Shown here piece by piece: positions 8,940 to 16,845 of a DNA stretch of 23,854 nt. The translations under genes were made by a program, and so were the position numbers. The notes beneath the pieces are model-generated. The model did not search any database, was not told the DNA's origin, and saw only the letters and a program-made list of their open reading frames with translations. The first letter of the stretch is position 1. Each line of letters opens with the position of its first letter. The DNA is from an uncultured Eubacteriales bacterium (lineage in GTDB: Bacteria; Bacillota; Clostridia; Oscillospirales; Acutalibacteraceae). The stretch spans positions 1 through 23,854 of the forward strand of contig CAKRVQ010000002.1 in the NCBI GenBank assembly GCA_934408795.1, in the 5' to 3' direction.

Positions 8940-11338
8940 AATACGATCATTCGGCAATAGAGAAAAAATGGCAGAAAAGATGGGCTGACGCGGAAGTCTT
9001 TAAAGCGAAGGACAAGTTTGACAAACCGAAGTTTTACGGACTTGTTGAGTTCCCGTATCCCTCGGGCGCGGGTATGCATGTCGGTCATATAAAGGCTTAC
9101 AGCGGTCTTGAGGTCGTGAGCAGAAAGCGCAGGATGCAGGGCTATAATGTTCTCTTCCCGATAGGCTTCGACGCTTTCGGACTTCCCACCGAGAACTATG
9201 CCATAAAAACGGGAATACATCCGAGAAAGGTTACCGACACCAACATCGAAAAGTTTACCGACCAGCTGAAAAAGGTCGGATTCTCATTCGATTGGGACCG
9301 CGTGATCGACACCACCGATGAAAACTACTATAAGTGGACGCAGTGGATATTCCTTAAAATGTTCGAACACGGGCTCGTCTTCCGTGATACCGCTTTGGTA
9401 AACTATTGCCCGAATTGTAAGGTCGTGCTTTCGAACGAGGATTCGCAGGGCGGAAAATGCGACATCTGCCACAGCGAGGTCGTTCAGAAATCAAAGACGG
9501 TCTGGTATTTGAGAATAACGGAGTATGCCGACAAACTGCTTGAGGGACTGAAAGAGGTGGATTACCTCCCGAATATCAAGCAGCAGCAGATAAACTGGAT
9601 AGGCAAGTCAACGGGCGCTTTCGTCAACTTCGGTGTCAAGGGCGAGGATGACAAGCTCCGCATATACACCACAAGACCCGATACTCTTTTCGGCGTTACG
9701 TTTATGGTCATCGCACCCGAACATCCGCTGATAGAAAAGCATAAGGATAAAATATCGAATTACGATAAGATATCCGATTACCGCGATGCCTGTGCCAAAA
9801 AGACCGAGTTTGAACGCACCCAGCTTGTCAAGGATAAAACGGGTGTGAAGATAGAAGGTCTCACCGCGATAAACCCCGTGAGCGGCAGGGAGATACCGAT
9901 ATATATAGCCGATTATGTTATGATGGGCTACGGAACCGGCGCCATAATGGCGGTTCCCGCTCATGATGAAAGAGACTATGACTTTGCAAAGAAATTCGGC
10001 ATAGAAATAATCCCGGTCATTAAAGGCGGAAATATCGAAGAGGCACCTTATACAGGCGAGGGCGAAATGATAAATTCGGATTTCCTCAACGGTACGGATA
10101 ACAAGAGGGATTCGATCGAAAAGATGATCGAAGTCCTCAAGGAAAAGGGAGTAGGCGAAAAGGGCGTCCAGTATAAAATGAAGGATTGGGCGTTTAACCG
10201 TCAGCGCTATTGGGGCGAGCCTATCCCGATAGTCCATTGTCCGCAATGCGGCACGGTTCCCGTGCCGTATGACGAGCTCCCGTTAAGGCTTCCCGAGATC
10301 AAAAACTTCCAGCCGGGTGAGGGCGGCGAAAGCCCGCTCGCGGGAATAGAATCGTTTGTTAACTGTAAGTGCCCGGTCTGCGGCGGAGAGGCGAAGCGAG
10401 AGACCGATACCATGCCTCAGTGGGCGGGTTCGTCCTGGTATTATCTCCGTTATATAGATCCGCATAACGATAATGCCATCGCAGCCGAGGACAAACTTAA
10501 ATATTGGCTGCCGGTCGATTGGTACAACGGCGGTATGGAGCATGTGACGCGCCATCTGATATATTCGAGGTTCTGGCATAAGTTCCTCTATGATATCGGT
10601 GTCGTGCCGACCGACGAGCCTTACGCAAAGCGTACCGCTCAGGGACTCATCCTCGGACCCGACGGCGAGAAGATGAGCAAGTCCAAGGGCAATGTCGTCG
10701 ACCCCAACGAAGTCGTCAATGCGTACGGGGCGGATGTGCTTCGTGTGTATATACTGTTTATGGGCGACTATGCGAGCGCGGCTCCCTGGAGCGAAAGCAG
10801 CGTCAAAGGCTGCAAACGATTCCTTGACAGGGTGGCCGATCTCAGCGACATCGTAAAGGGAACCGGCGCCACAGAGGGCCTTGAAAGCCTCTTCCATAAG
10901 ACGGTCAAAAAGGTGAGCGCGGATATTGAGGACATGAAATTCAATACCGCGATCGCCGCAATGATGAGCCTGATCAATGAAATATTCACCGTAGGTACCC
11001 TCACGGTCGATGAGTACAAGGTACTCCTCCGCCTTCTGTGTCCTTTCGCGCCGCATCTTTGCGAGGAGCTTTGGGAAAAGACGGGTGAAACGGGCTTCTG
11101 TTCGTTGGCAAAATGGCCTGAATACGACGAGTCAAAATGTGTCGACAAGTCGATAGAAATAGCGGTGCAGGTGAATGGAAAACTGCGCGGCAGGGTAATC
11201 ATCGCTGCCGATGCGGCTGCGGCGGACGCAATATCCGCGGCAAAGGCAGAGCCGAGAGTGGCATCGGAAATCGACGGAAAACAGATAGTGAAAGAGCTTT
11301 ATGTTCCCGGTAAGCTTGTAAATATCGTTGCGAAGTAA
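8936..11338 (+). CDS. leuS: Leucyl-tRNA synthetase
   Basis: Class Ia synthetase that charges tRNA-Leu. The 800 residues match the bacterial family. The HIGH motif is HVGH at 48-51 in PYPSGAGMHVGH. A zinc-type cysteine cluster follows (CPNCKVVLSNEDSQGGKC). The editing domain contains the threonine-rich YTTRPDTLFG stretch and the GTGAIMAVPAHDERD motif. A second CxxC pair (CPVCGG) precedes MPQWAGSSWYYLRY, and KMSKS is at 579-583. The C-terminal region ends in VQVNGKLRGR...IVKELYVPGKLVNIVAK, so the gene is complete. The start overlaps the rsfS stop. No ordinary terminator follows; structured repeat A lies 36 bases downstream. Confidence 0.98.
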   Translation: MKYDHSAIEKKWQKRWADAEVFKAKDKFDKPKFYGLVEFPYPSGAGMHVGHIKAYSGLEVVSRKRRMQGYNVLFPIGFDAFGLPTENYAIKTGIHPRKVTDTNIEKFTDQLKKVGFSFDWDRVIDTTDENYYKWTQWIFLKMFEHGLVFRDTALVNYCPNCKVVLSNEDSQGGKCDICHSEVVQKSKTVWYLRITEYADKLLEGLKEVDYLPNIKQQQINWIGKSTGAFVNFGVKGEDDKLRIYTTRPDTLFGVTFMVIAPEHPLIEKHKDKISNYDKISDYRDACAKKTEFERTQLVKDKTGVKIEGLTAINPVSGREIPIYIADYVMMGYGTGAIMAVPAHDERDYDFAKKFGIEIIPVIKGGNIEEAPYTGEGEMINSDFLNGTDNKRDSIEKMIEVLKEKGVGEKGVQYKMKDWAFNRQRYWGEPIPIVHCPQCGTVPVPYDELPLRLPEIKNFQPGEGGESPLAGIESFVNCKCPVCGGEAKRETDTMPQWAGSSWYYLRYIDPHNDNAIAAEDKLKYWLPVDWYNGGMEHVTRHLIYSRFWHKFLYDIGVVPTDEPYAKRTAQGLILGPDGEKMSKSKGNVVDPNEVVNAYGADVLRVYILFMGDYASAAPWSESSVKGCKRFLDRVADLSDIVKGTGATEGLESLFHKTVKKVSADIEDMKFNTAIAAMMSLINEIFTVGTLTVDEYKVLLRLLCPFAPHLCEELWEKTGETGFCSLAKWPEYDESKCVDKSIEIAVQVNGKLRGRVIIAADAAAADAISAAKAEPRVASEIDGKQIVKELYVPGKLVNIVAK

Positions 11339-11374
11339 CTAAGCAGTACGCGGAAAGAGCGGGACCGTTCGACA

Positions 11375-11530
11375 GGCAGCGCCGCGACGCGCGAAGCGCG
11401 TCAAACGGGGGGTCACTCCATTTTGCCCCGAACGCTCGGATTCGGCGAAACGGGCGACTGTGTTCGCAGAACCAAACTTTGCGCCCCCGTTTTGCGCCCT
11501 CCCCGTACGGGGAGGGCGCGCGGCGCTGCC
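11375..11530 (+). repeat. Structured intergenic repeat, copy A (four-stem element)
   Basis: Imperfect palindrome of 156 bp. The outer stem GGCAGCGCCGC (11375-11385) pairs with GCGGCGCTGCC (11520-11530). Inside it on the left is the hairpin GACGCGCGAAGCGCGTC (11386-11402), then the inner stem AAACGGGGG (11403-11411), which pairs with CCCCCGTTT (11484-11492). A second perfect hairpin fills 11494-11519 (GCGCCCTCCCC arm around GTAC). The core between the inner arms is 72 nt. The same architecture recurs at five other places in the window. There is no run of T after it, so it is not a standard intrinsic terminator, though it could still help end leuS transcripts. Confidence 0.85.
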
Positions 11531-11602
11531 GTGGTCGCCTCATTTCGCTGCCCCCTCGGGGCTTCGGAGCGGCGGTTTGCTGTGCCGCTTTTAAAAATAA
11601 TC

Positions 11603-11632
11603 TTGACAAGATATGGGAGCAAGGTTTATAAT
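11603..11632 (+). promoter_or_regulatory. SigA-type promoter of rpsU
   Basis: TTGACA at 11603-11608 and TATAAT at 11627-11632, separated by 18 bp. Both hexamers match the consensus exactly, as expected for a highly expressed ribosomal protein gene. Transcription would start near 11639, leaving a leader of about 70 bases. Confidence 0.88.
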
Positions 11633-11709
11633 ACAGTAAGCAACGCTTGATTGCTAAGGTGTTTGATTTAAATACCCCTGCATTTTTATGCAAAAGGGAG
11701 GGAATATAG

Positions 11710-11886
11710 ATGAGCCAGGTCAGAGTAAAGGAAAACGAATCGCTCGACAATGCACTCCGCCGTTTTAAAAGGCAGACCGCGAAAGACGGCGTTATCCAGG
11801 AAGTTCGCAAGAGAGAGCATTACGAGAAACCTTCGGTAAAGCGTAAAAAGAAGTCGGAAGCTGCACGCAAGCGCAAGTTCCGCTGA
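11710..11886 (+). CDS. rpsU: 30S ribosomal protein S21
   Basis: A 58-residue, strongly basic protein of the small ribosomal subunit. It reads [19 protein letters not shown] at the start, has the conserved [15 protein letters not shown] segment, and ends in ARKRKFR, the usual S21 tail. GGGAGGG at 11696-11702 lies seven bases before the ATG. It forms its own transcription unit, with a consensus promoter upstream and an intrinsic terminator downstream. Confidence 0.97.
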   Translation: MSQVRVKENESLDNALRRFKRQTAKDGVIQEVRKREHYEKPSVKRKKKSEAARKRKFR

Positions 11887-11908
11887 TCGCTTTTAATGAA
11901 ATCGTGAG

Positions 11909-11937
11909 AGGCGTCCGATTTTTTCGGTCGCCTTTTG
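11909..11937 (+). terminator. Intrinsic terminator after rpsU
   Basis: AGGCGtCCGA at 11909-11918 pairs with TCGGtCGCCT ending at 11933, around a short T-rich loop, and the 3' arm runs into CCTTTTGATTT. It begins 22 bases after the rpsU stop. Confidence 0.75.
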
Positions 11938-12100
11938 ATTTATCCCGATCGCGAATAAAGGGCGGCCGTCAGTGACAGAGAACGAAGGCACTGACTTGCT
12001 CCCCTTCGCGCGCTGCCTTGCACCACTGCAATTCTTTCTTTGTGCATTCACCGAGTATTCATCGAACATTTACGAACTTTTACTGCCGAACGGAGATATT

Positions 12101-12607
12101 ATGAGCTTTTTGATTCCGGACGATATGTTTGTGAGCATAACGGCGATCACACCCGATTATTTGAGACAAAACGGCGTAAACACCCTTTTATTGGATGTTG
12201 ACAACACACTGAGCGAGCACCATTCGGGTGTCGCCGCGGAGGGTGTTGAGGATTGGCTCGTCGGGGTCCGCTCGTCAGGCATAAACGTTATGATAGTTTC
12301 AAACTCAAAGGAAGAACGGATAAAGCCGTTTGCGGATTCCTTGTCTCTTCCTTTTGAGGCGCTCTCGCTCAAACCGCTTACAAAGGGAATAGGTCGGGCG
12401 ATAAAGCGTATGGGAGCAGACAAAAGCCATACCGCGCTTATAGGCGACCAGATCTTCACGGATGTACTCGGTTGTCGGTTTGCCGGCATAAGAGTGCTTT
12501 TCGTGAGGTATATAAAAAAGGAAAACGGTTTGTGGTTCAGGGTCAGGCGCTTTTTTGAGAGCATAATACTTAAAAACCGTGAGTATAAGGGAGTTGTGAA
12601 AAAATGA
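12101..12607 (+). CDS. yqeG: YqeG-family HAD IIIA phosphatase
   Basis: Haloacid dehalogenase-type hydrolase of the YqeG family (168 residues); relatives act as phosphatases but the substrate here is unknown. The catalytic HAD motif DVDNTL is at residues 32-37 (Asp32 nucleophile, Asp34 acid/base), motif II is VSNSKEER, and the later motif is IGDQIFTDVLGC with paired aspartates. The open frame reaches back to 11972, but that extension has no family similarity that I recognise. ATG 12101 has CGGAG just upstream (12091-12095) and gives the N-terminus FLIPDDMF typical of the family. The stop overlaps the start of the next gene (ATGA). Confidence 0.93.
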   Translation: MSFLIPDDMFVSITAITPDYLRQNGVNTLLLDVDNTLSEHHSGVAAEGVEDWLVGVRSSGINVMIVSNSKEERIKPFADSLSLPFEALSLKPLTKGIGRAIKRMGADKSHTALIGDQIFTDVLGCRFAGIRVLFVRYIKKENGLWFRVRRFFESIILKNREYKGVVKK

Positions 12608-13461
12608 GTGCATTGTTCGGACCCGCGGGGAACGAAAAGGCTTTTGCCGATGTGAAGTCGCGCGATACCCTTGATGCACCCGAATATGTCGCATCGCTGG
12701 GTCTCACCGCTTATGAGTACCAGTGCGGCAGAGGAGTGAACATCGGAAAGGAAAAGGCGGAACTGTTCGGCAAAAAGGCACGGGAAGCGGGGGTGCGCGT
12801 TTCACTTCACGCCCCTTACTATATCTCAATGTCGGGTGTCGACAGGGAAAAGCGGATGAATTCGATAGGATATATTGTGTCATCAGCCGAAGCTGTGAAA
12901 GCAATGGGAGGGGACAGAATAGTTGTCCATACGGGTTCCTGCGGTAAGATCAGCCGTGAAGAGGCGCTCTCGCTCGCTTCGGACACAATGAAGGCTGCAC
13001 TTGCAGAGCTTGACAATCTCGGTCTCGGGGATGTGCACATCTGTCCCGAGACAATGGGAAAGCTCAATCAGCTCGGCACCCTTAATGAGGTCGTGTCACT
13101 CTGCCTTTTGGATGAACGGCTGATACCCTGTATCGATTTCGGCCACATAAACGCCAGGACCCACGGTGAACTCACTGCCGACAGTGACGGCTACCGCCGA
13201 ATCATCGACACGATATCGGATAAACTCGGCGAATATCGCGCAAAGCATTTTCATTCCCATTTTTCCAAAATAGAGTATACCGAAGGCGGCGAAAAATGCC
13301 ATCTCACCTTTGAGGATATGACCTACGGACCCTTTTTCGAACCGCTTATGGAGCTTGTCGCAAAGCGCGGACTTGAACCTACATTTATATGCGAATCCGC
13401 AGGCACTCAGGCTGCCGATGCAGCCTCAATGAAAAGGTATTACGAAAGCCTGATACGCTGA
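12604..13461 (+). CDS. nfo: Endonuclease IV-type AP endonuclease (TIM barrel)
   Basis: A 285-residue member of the endonuclease IV family, which cleaves DNA at abasic sites using a three-zinc centre. The metal-ligand stretches appear in order: SLHAPYYI, RIVVHTGSC, ICPETMGK, CIDFGHINAR, KHFHSHFSKIEY and FICESAG. The length and start agree with bacterial Nfo. It overlaps yqeG by the ATGA junction, and GGGAG (12589-12593) lies upstream. The family also contains sugar isomerase-like barrels, but the HAPY, PETMGK and HSHFSK motifs favour the nuclease. Confidence 0.9.
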   Translation: MSALFGPAGNEKAFADVKSRDTLDAPEYVASLGLTAYEYQCGRGVNIGKEKAELFGKKAREAGVRVSLHAPYYISMSGVDREKRMNSIGYIVSSAEAVKAMGGDRIVVHTGSCGKISREEALSLASDTMKAALAELDNLGLGDVHICPETMGKLNQLGTLNEVVSLCLLDERLIPCIDFGHINARTHGELTADSDGYRRIIDTISDKLGEYRAKHFHSHFSKIEYTEGGEKCHLTFEDMTYGPFFEPLMELVAKRGLEPTFICESAGTQAADAASMKRYYESLIR

Positions 13462-13565
13462 CTGCGCTGTATGCAGGGGATGATTTTTGAGACGGTCGTA
13501 TCAATGCCCACTCTTTGACAGGACCGAAATTGCGGCGAATTTGCGCTTATTTGTTTAAAAAGCTC

Positions 13566-13594
13566 TTGAAAAACGGGGCGTAATAATGTACTAT
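13566..13594 (+). promoter_or_regulatory. Probable SigA promoter of efp
   Basis: TTGAAA at 13566-13571 and TACTAT at 13589-13594 with a 17 bp spacer, in an AT-rich stretch 35 bases before the efp start. The ribosome binding site GGAGG lies at 13614-13618. Confidence 0.65.
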
Positions 13595-13628
13595 ATTATT
13601 GATAATACTATTTGGAGGAAATTACGAT

Positions 13629-14186
13629 ATGATTACTGCCGGAGATTTCAGAAACGGCGTCACATTCGAGATGGACGGTAATGTTTACCAGATTATTGAG
13701 TTTCAGCATGTAAAACCCGGTAAGGGCGCTGCATTCGTAAGAACCAAGATCAGAAATGTTATTGCAGGCTCGGTCGTTGAGCGCACCTTTAACCCCACCG
13801 AAAAATTCCCCACCGCTTATGTTGAGCGCAAGGAAATGGAATACCTCTATGAGGACGGCGGACTTTATTACTTTATGGACCCCGAGACCTACGAGCAGGT
13901 CCCCGTAAACGCTGCCGAGCTCGGCGATAATTTCAAATTCGTAAAGGAAAATATGGTCTGCAAGATCCTTTCCTATAAGGGCAAGGTCTTCGGAGTAGAG
14001 CCGCCGACATTTGTCGAGCTGACCGTTTCACAGACCGACCCCGGTTTCGCGGGCAATACCGCCACCAACGCGACCAAGCCGGCAACACTTGAAACAGGCG
14101 CCGAAATAAGGGTGCCGCTCTTTATCAATGAGGGCGATGTTATCAGAATAGATACCCGTACCGGCGAATATATGGAGCGTGCCTAA
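13629..14186 (+). CDS. efp: Elongation factor P
   Basis: EF-P rescues ribosomes stalled at polyproline runs. The protein is 185 residues, the usual length. It opens [40 protein letters not shown], here quoted only for its parts: the GDFRNG start, and the PGKG loop with Lys32 at the position that carries the modification in many bacteria. The C-terminal OB domain ends [15 protein letters not shown]. The frame is open from 13599, but ATG 13629 with GGAGG upstream is clearly the start. It has its own promoter and is followed 100 bases later by a CD1247-like gene. Confidence 0.97.
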   Translation: MITAGDFRNGVTFEMDGNVYQIIEFQHVKPGKGAAFVRTKIRNVIAGSVVERTFNPTEKFPTAYVERKEMEYLYEDGGLYYFMDPETYEQVPVNAAELGDNFKFVKENMVCKILSYKGKVFGVEPPTFVELTVSQTDPGFAGNTATNATKPATLETGAEIRVPLFINEGDVIRIDTRTGEYMERA

Positions 14187-14286
14187 GCGAGTGCCAACAG
14201 ATCGGTCCTGTTTTTTTGATGCGGATATTTACGATCGCCGCATCGAAACACCTGCCGATAAAACACTAAAAAGGAGCGAAAACAAA

Positions 14287-14718
14287 ATGAACATTTCCGA
14301 AAAGGTAGCTTATCTCAAAGGTCTTGCCGAGGGTATGGAACTTGAGGACAGCAAAGAAGGTAAGCTTATAAAGGTAATGATGGATATCCTTGACGATATG
14401 GCAGAGGAGATCTATGATGCCGAGGATTACTGCGACGAACTCAGCGAGCAGATCGACGCAGTCGATGAGGATCTTGCAGGTCTTGAGAGCTATGTTTACG
14501 GCGACGATGACGACTGCGATTGCGACTGCTGCGGCGACGATGACGACGAGTGCTACGAAGTCGAGTGCCCGAGCTGCCACGATGTTATATATCTTGACGA
14601 CGACATGATCGAAGAAGGCAAAATAGAGTGCCCCAACTGCGGTGCGGAACTTGAGTTTGACTTTGACGATTGCGACGGAAATTGTGATTGCTGCGATCAC
14701 GACTGTGACGAGAAATAA
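14287..14718 (+). CDS. CD1247 N-terminal domain protein with Asp/Cys-rich zinc ribbon
   Basis: A very acidic protein of 143 residues. Residues 1-70 form a helical domain (NISEKVAYLKGLAEGM...) that resembles the CD1247 N-terminal domain found next to efp in many Clostridia; I recognise it by pattern and context. Residues 72-90 are a run of Asp and Cys. A zinc ribbon follows with CPSC at 94-97 and CPNC at 115-118, then a second Asp/Cys tail to the end. The ATG at 14287 has AAAGGAG upstream; the open frame back to 14179 is only an extension. Function is unknown; metal binding and a link to translation or envelope stress are inferences. Confidence 0.85.
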   Translation: MNISEKVAYLKGLAEGMELEDSKEGKLIKVMMDILDDMAEEIYDAEDYCDELSEQIDAVDEDLAGLESYVYGDDDDCDCDCCGDDDDECYEVECPSCHDVIYLDDDMIEEGKIECPNCGAELEFDFDDCDGNCDCCDHDCDEK

Positions 14719-14769
14719 GCATCTTTTGTCGGCAATGAGCCGATAATTACCGTTCGCCTGAACATCCGA

Positions 14770-14798
14770 GGCACCGCCCTGAAAAGCGGTGCCTTTTT
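14770..14798 (+). terminator. Intrinsic terminator after the CD1247-like gene
   Basis: GGCACCGC (14770-14777) pairs with GCGGTGCC (14786-14793) around CCTGAAAA-type loop bases, followed by TTTTT (14794-14798). It separates the efp/CD1247 unit from ispD. Confidence 0.88.
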
Positions 14799-14850
14799 AA
14801 GTGTATTCGGGAGAGCGGAACGGAAGTATGAGAACGGAGGATTGGATCCG

Positions 14851-15615
14851 ATGTCGGAAACAGTATCTAACGGAGCAATAAAAGCCGATGACTTAACAAC
14901 GAATGCCAGCAACTCGTCGGGAAAAGAGGTCGGGGTGTGCGCAATAGTGGTCGCGGCGGGCAGCAGCTCCAGAATGACTGCAGGCGATAAATTGTTGATG
15001 CCGCTTGAAGGCACGCCTGTTATAATAAGGACACTCAAAGCGTTTGAAAAAGCCCCCGAGGTCGATGCGATCATCGCGGTTACACGGCGGGATACCGAAG
15101 AATGGCTCAAGTCGGAGGCGGCAGGGGCAGGCATATCAAAGCTTAAAAGGATAGTAAGGGGCGGAAAGACCCGCGCCGAATCCGTGATGAACGGTGTGCG
15201 TGAGGCGGAGGGCTGCCGGATCGTACTTATTCATGACGGAGCCAGACCGCTTGTCGATGCCGAACTTATCCGCTCGGTGATATCCGCCGCGGAGGAATAC
15301 GGAGCCGCCCTGCCCGTTGTAAGGGTCAAGGACACCGTAAAATCAGTCGGCGACGACGGGTTTGTGAAAACGACTCCCGACAGATCAATGTTGTTTGCCG
15401 CCCAGACTCCGCAGGGCTTTTTAAGAAGTTTGTATCTTAAGGCAGTTGATGCGGTCGGGGAAAATGCCGCATGCGTCACCGACGACGCCGCGCTTTTTGA
15501 ACTCGCAGGGTACCGCGTGATGACGGTTAAAGGAAAATACACAAATATAAAGCTTACGACTGATTCGGATATATCGGTCGCAAATGCCTTTTTAAGCGGA
15601 GGAAAGTATGACTGA
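14851..15615 (+). CDS. ispD: 2-C-methyl-D-erythritol 4-phosphate cytidylyltransferase
   Basis: IspD adds CMP to methylerythritol phosphate in the MEP isoprenoid pathway. The CTP-binding signature [12 protein letters not shown] sits at residues 31-42, followed by Lys47 and the [13 protein letters not shown] stretch. Later motifs are [48 protein letters not shown] and the C-terminal [17 protein letters not shown] at 14842 is in frame but only one base from CGGAGG (14835-14840); ATG 14851, ten bases from it, is better. The first 28 residues are a polar extension not usual for IspD. It overlaps ispF by 8 bases. Confidence 0.95.
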   Translation: MSETVSNGAIKADDLTTNASNSSGKEVGVCAIVVAAGSSSRMTAGDKLLMPLEGTPVIIRTLKAFEKAPEVDAIIAVTRRDTEEWLKSEAAGAGISKLKRIVRGGKTRAESVMNGVREAEGCRIVLIHDGARPLVDAELIRSVISAAEEYGAALPVVRVKDTVKSVGDDGFVKTTPDRSMLFAAQTPQGFLRSLYLKAVDAVGENAACVTDDAALFELAGYRVMTVKGKYTNIKLTTDSDISVANAFLSGGKYD

Positions 15616-16099
15616 TCTCAGAGTGGGACACGGATATGATGTCCACAGACTTGTAAGCGGAAGAAAGCTCGTGCTCGGCGGGGTCACGGTCCCGTATGAA
15701 AAGGGGCTGGACGGTCATTCGGATGCCGATGTCCTTTTGCACGCCGTTTGTGATGCACTTCTCGGCGCCGCCGCCTTGGGCGACATAGGTAAACACTTCC
15801 CCGACACCGACGGTGACTATAAGGGGATCGACAGTCGTATCCTTCTAAAGCGGGTCGTTGATATAATAGAGAACAACGGGTACAGGGTCATAAACACCGA
15901 CTGTACCGTGATAGCGCAGAGACCCAAGCTCTCGCCTTATACGGAGCAGATGAGGGAAAACATCGCGAGCGACTGCAGGATCGCCGTTTCGGCGGTCAAT
16001 GTAAAAGCGACGACGGAAGAGGGTCTGGGCTTCACCGGAGCGGGTGAGGGCATAGCCGCGCACGCAGTATGCCTTATTGAAAAAACACATACTTCGTGA
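15608..16099 (+). CDS. ispF: 2-C-methyl-D-erythritol 2,4-cyclodiphosphate synthase
   Basis: IspF cyclises the diphosphate made by IspE. The 163-residue protein begins [10 protein letters not shown], with metal ligands Asp11 and His13, and has [19 protein letters not shown] with the third ligand His45, then [11 protein letters not shown]. The C-terminal half contains the [14 protein letters not shown] motif. The start overlaps ispD, with GGAGG just upstream, so the two are translationally coupled. A fused IspDF is known in other bacteria; here the genes are separate. Confidence 0.97.
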   Translation: MTDLRVGHGYDVHRLVSGRKLVLGGVTVPYEKGLDGHSDADVLLHAVCDALLGAAALGDIGKHFPDTDGDYKGIDSRILLKRVVDIIENNGYRVINTDCTVIAQRPKLSPYTEQMRENIASDCRIAVSAVNVKATTEEGLGFTGAGEGIAAHAVCLIEKTHTS

Positions 16100-16146
16100 A
16101 GTGAGCGGACTCTCATAAAATCTCAAAAGCTGCGCTTGTCCTATTT

Positions 16147-16258
16147 ACCTTATGATATGGACCGCAGCGGAAACCGCACGGCGGCGATATGCGTACCCGA
16201 ACAGCGGCGATATGTGCACCCCGAGCAGCGGCGTAAAACGGCAGCAGCCTCATAAGGT
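16147..16258. repeat. Short tandem repeats enclosed by a 9-bp inverted repeat
   Basis: ACCTTATGA (16147-16155) and its exact complement TCATAAGGT (16250-16258) bracket the gap between convergent ispF and the DUF4830 gene. Inside is a tandem repeat with 23-24 bp units starting GCGGCGATATG (16181-16203 and 16204-16227) and a partial third unit. The right arm of the inverted repeat overlaps the first base of the DUF4830 stop codon (16258-16260). No clear terminator for either convergent gene was found in this gap. Confidence 0.6.
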
Positions 16259-16689
16259 CAGTGCAGCAGCGGCTTTATAAAACCGTCAAGCGCAGTGCTC
16301 ATGACATCGGCACCGATAAGAACGCCGTCATTTACAAGCATATGTATCAGAACGGTCTCATCGGAAGGGTAATTTGTCACGGTATAGGTGTATCTTATGA
16401 CCGTTTCCCCTTTAAAGAGCGAGAGATCAAAGCCCTGCTTTTTCTGCAGATCGTTGTAATCTTCATAAACCGCGCTGAAGACCTCGGGAACGGTTACGGT
16501 CGAGGCTTCACAGTCGGAGGTCTCGTATCCGCAGGCACGAATGAGCGCGATCCTCTCCAGGGGATCGTCGTAACAACTCTTTACGGCGCCTTTTCCGCTT
16601 GTACATATATACAGAATGAGCGCTGCGAGCACAAATACAGAAACGATAAGCGTTCTGGGACGCCGCAGCCTTATACCTATAAAAACCAT
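16258..16689 (-). CDS. DUF4830 domain membrane-anchored protein
   Basis: A 143-residue protein with a basic N-terminus and one membrane segment (about residues 12-30), then an extracytoplasmic domain. The body resembles DUF4830: an early RACGYETSDCEASTVTVPEVF strand pattern, the VYEDYNDLQKKQGFDLS helix, a KGETVIRYTYTVTNYP strand and the C-terminal LVNDGVLIGADVMS...LDGFIKPL. The ribosome binding site GGGAGA reads on the minus strand a few bases before the ATG. The function of the family is not known. It runs against its neighbours and is preceded by paired hairpins and a possible leader ORF. Confidence 0.85.
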   Translation of the reverse strand: MVFIGIRLRRPRTLIVSVFVLAALILYICTSGKGAVKSCYDDPLERIALIRACGYETSDCEASTVTVPEVFSAVYEDYNDLQKKQGFDLSLFKGETVIRYTYTVTNYPSDETVLIHMLVNDGVLIGADVMSTALDGFIKPLLH

Positions 16690-16718
16690 CTTTATCTCCC
16701 GAATCCGTGCTGCACCGA

Positions 16719-16750
16719 GTAAACTGACCGCTCGTCAGTTTACGCGAGCG
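16719..16750 (-). promoter_or_regulatory. Overlapping hairpins upstream of the DUF4830 gene
   Basis: GTAAACTGAC (16719-16728) and GTCAGTTTAC (16734-16743) form a perfect 10-bp stem with a 5-base loop. CGCTCG (16729-16734) can instead pair with CGAGCG (16745-16750). The two structures share bases, so they exclude each other. They lie 30-60 bases before the DUF4830 start. This may be a leader switch or simply a protein-binding palindrome. Confidence 0.45.
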
Positions 16751-16845
16751 TGCCCGATCATGATCCCGTAATACCGCGGGTCCTTGTTCGACATCCGCAG
16801 CATCGGCGTTTCGCCGATGTCGTATACGGTACGGCGGCGCAACAC
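16735..16845 (-). CDS. Possible small leader ORF (36 aa) before the DUF4830 gene
   Basis: An open frame of 36 codons starts GTG (16845-16843) or TTG (16842-16840) and ends TGA (16737-16735). Internal ATG codons are at 16803 and 16794. The C-terminal peptide reads SNKDPRYYGIMIGHARVN, which looks more like a real protein than the Arg/Pro-rich accidental frames nearby. The ribosome binding site is weak (AAAGAA-like). Its stop lies inside the arm of the hairpin at 16719-16743, so ribosomes finishing it would disturb that structure. I do not recognise a family. It may be a leader peptide, a small protein or chance. Confidence 0.35.
   Translation of the reverse strand: MLRRRTVYDIGETPMLRMSNKDPRYYGIMIGHARVN
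16801..16819. repeat. Perfect short hairpin
   Basis: CATCGGCG (16801-16808) pairs with CGCCGATG (16812-16819) around TTT. It lies within the possible small ORF. No run of T follows on either strand, so it is not a terminator by itself. Confidence 0.6.

Larger units (their letters stand above)
11339..11709. other. Gap between leuS and rpsU: repeat A plus rpsU promoter and leader
   Basis: About 370 bases without a protein gene of their own. It holds structured repeat A (11375-11530), a GC-rich stretch containing a further short palindrome-like run (about 11541-11590), the rpsU promoter, and a roughly 70-base rpsU leader ending in GGGAGGG. Small open frames here run through the repeat and look accidental. 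Confidence 0.8.

Noticed and set aside
11968..11995. GTCAGTG...CACTGAC inverted repeat upstream of yqeG as a regulatory site
   Set aside because: Only seven base pairs with a 14-base loop, no promoter nearby and no second copy; could be chance.
11972..12100. N-terminal extension of YqeG
   Set aside because: The extra 43 residues lack family similarity, while ATG 12101 has a good ribosome binding site and yields the normal family length.
14218..14244. GATGCGG...CCGCATC hairpin between efp and the CD1247-like gene as a terminator
   Set aside because: The T-run lies before, not after, the stem on the plus strand and no T-run follows; spacing suggests the two genes may still be cotranscribed.
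14179..14286. Upstream extension of the CD1247-like protein, overlapping efp
   Set aside because: ATG 14287 has AAAGGAG at the right distance; the upstream part has no family similarity.
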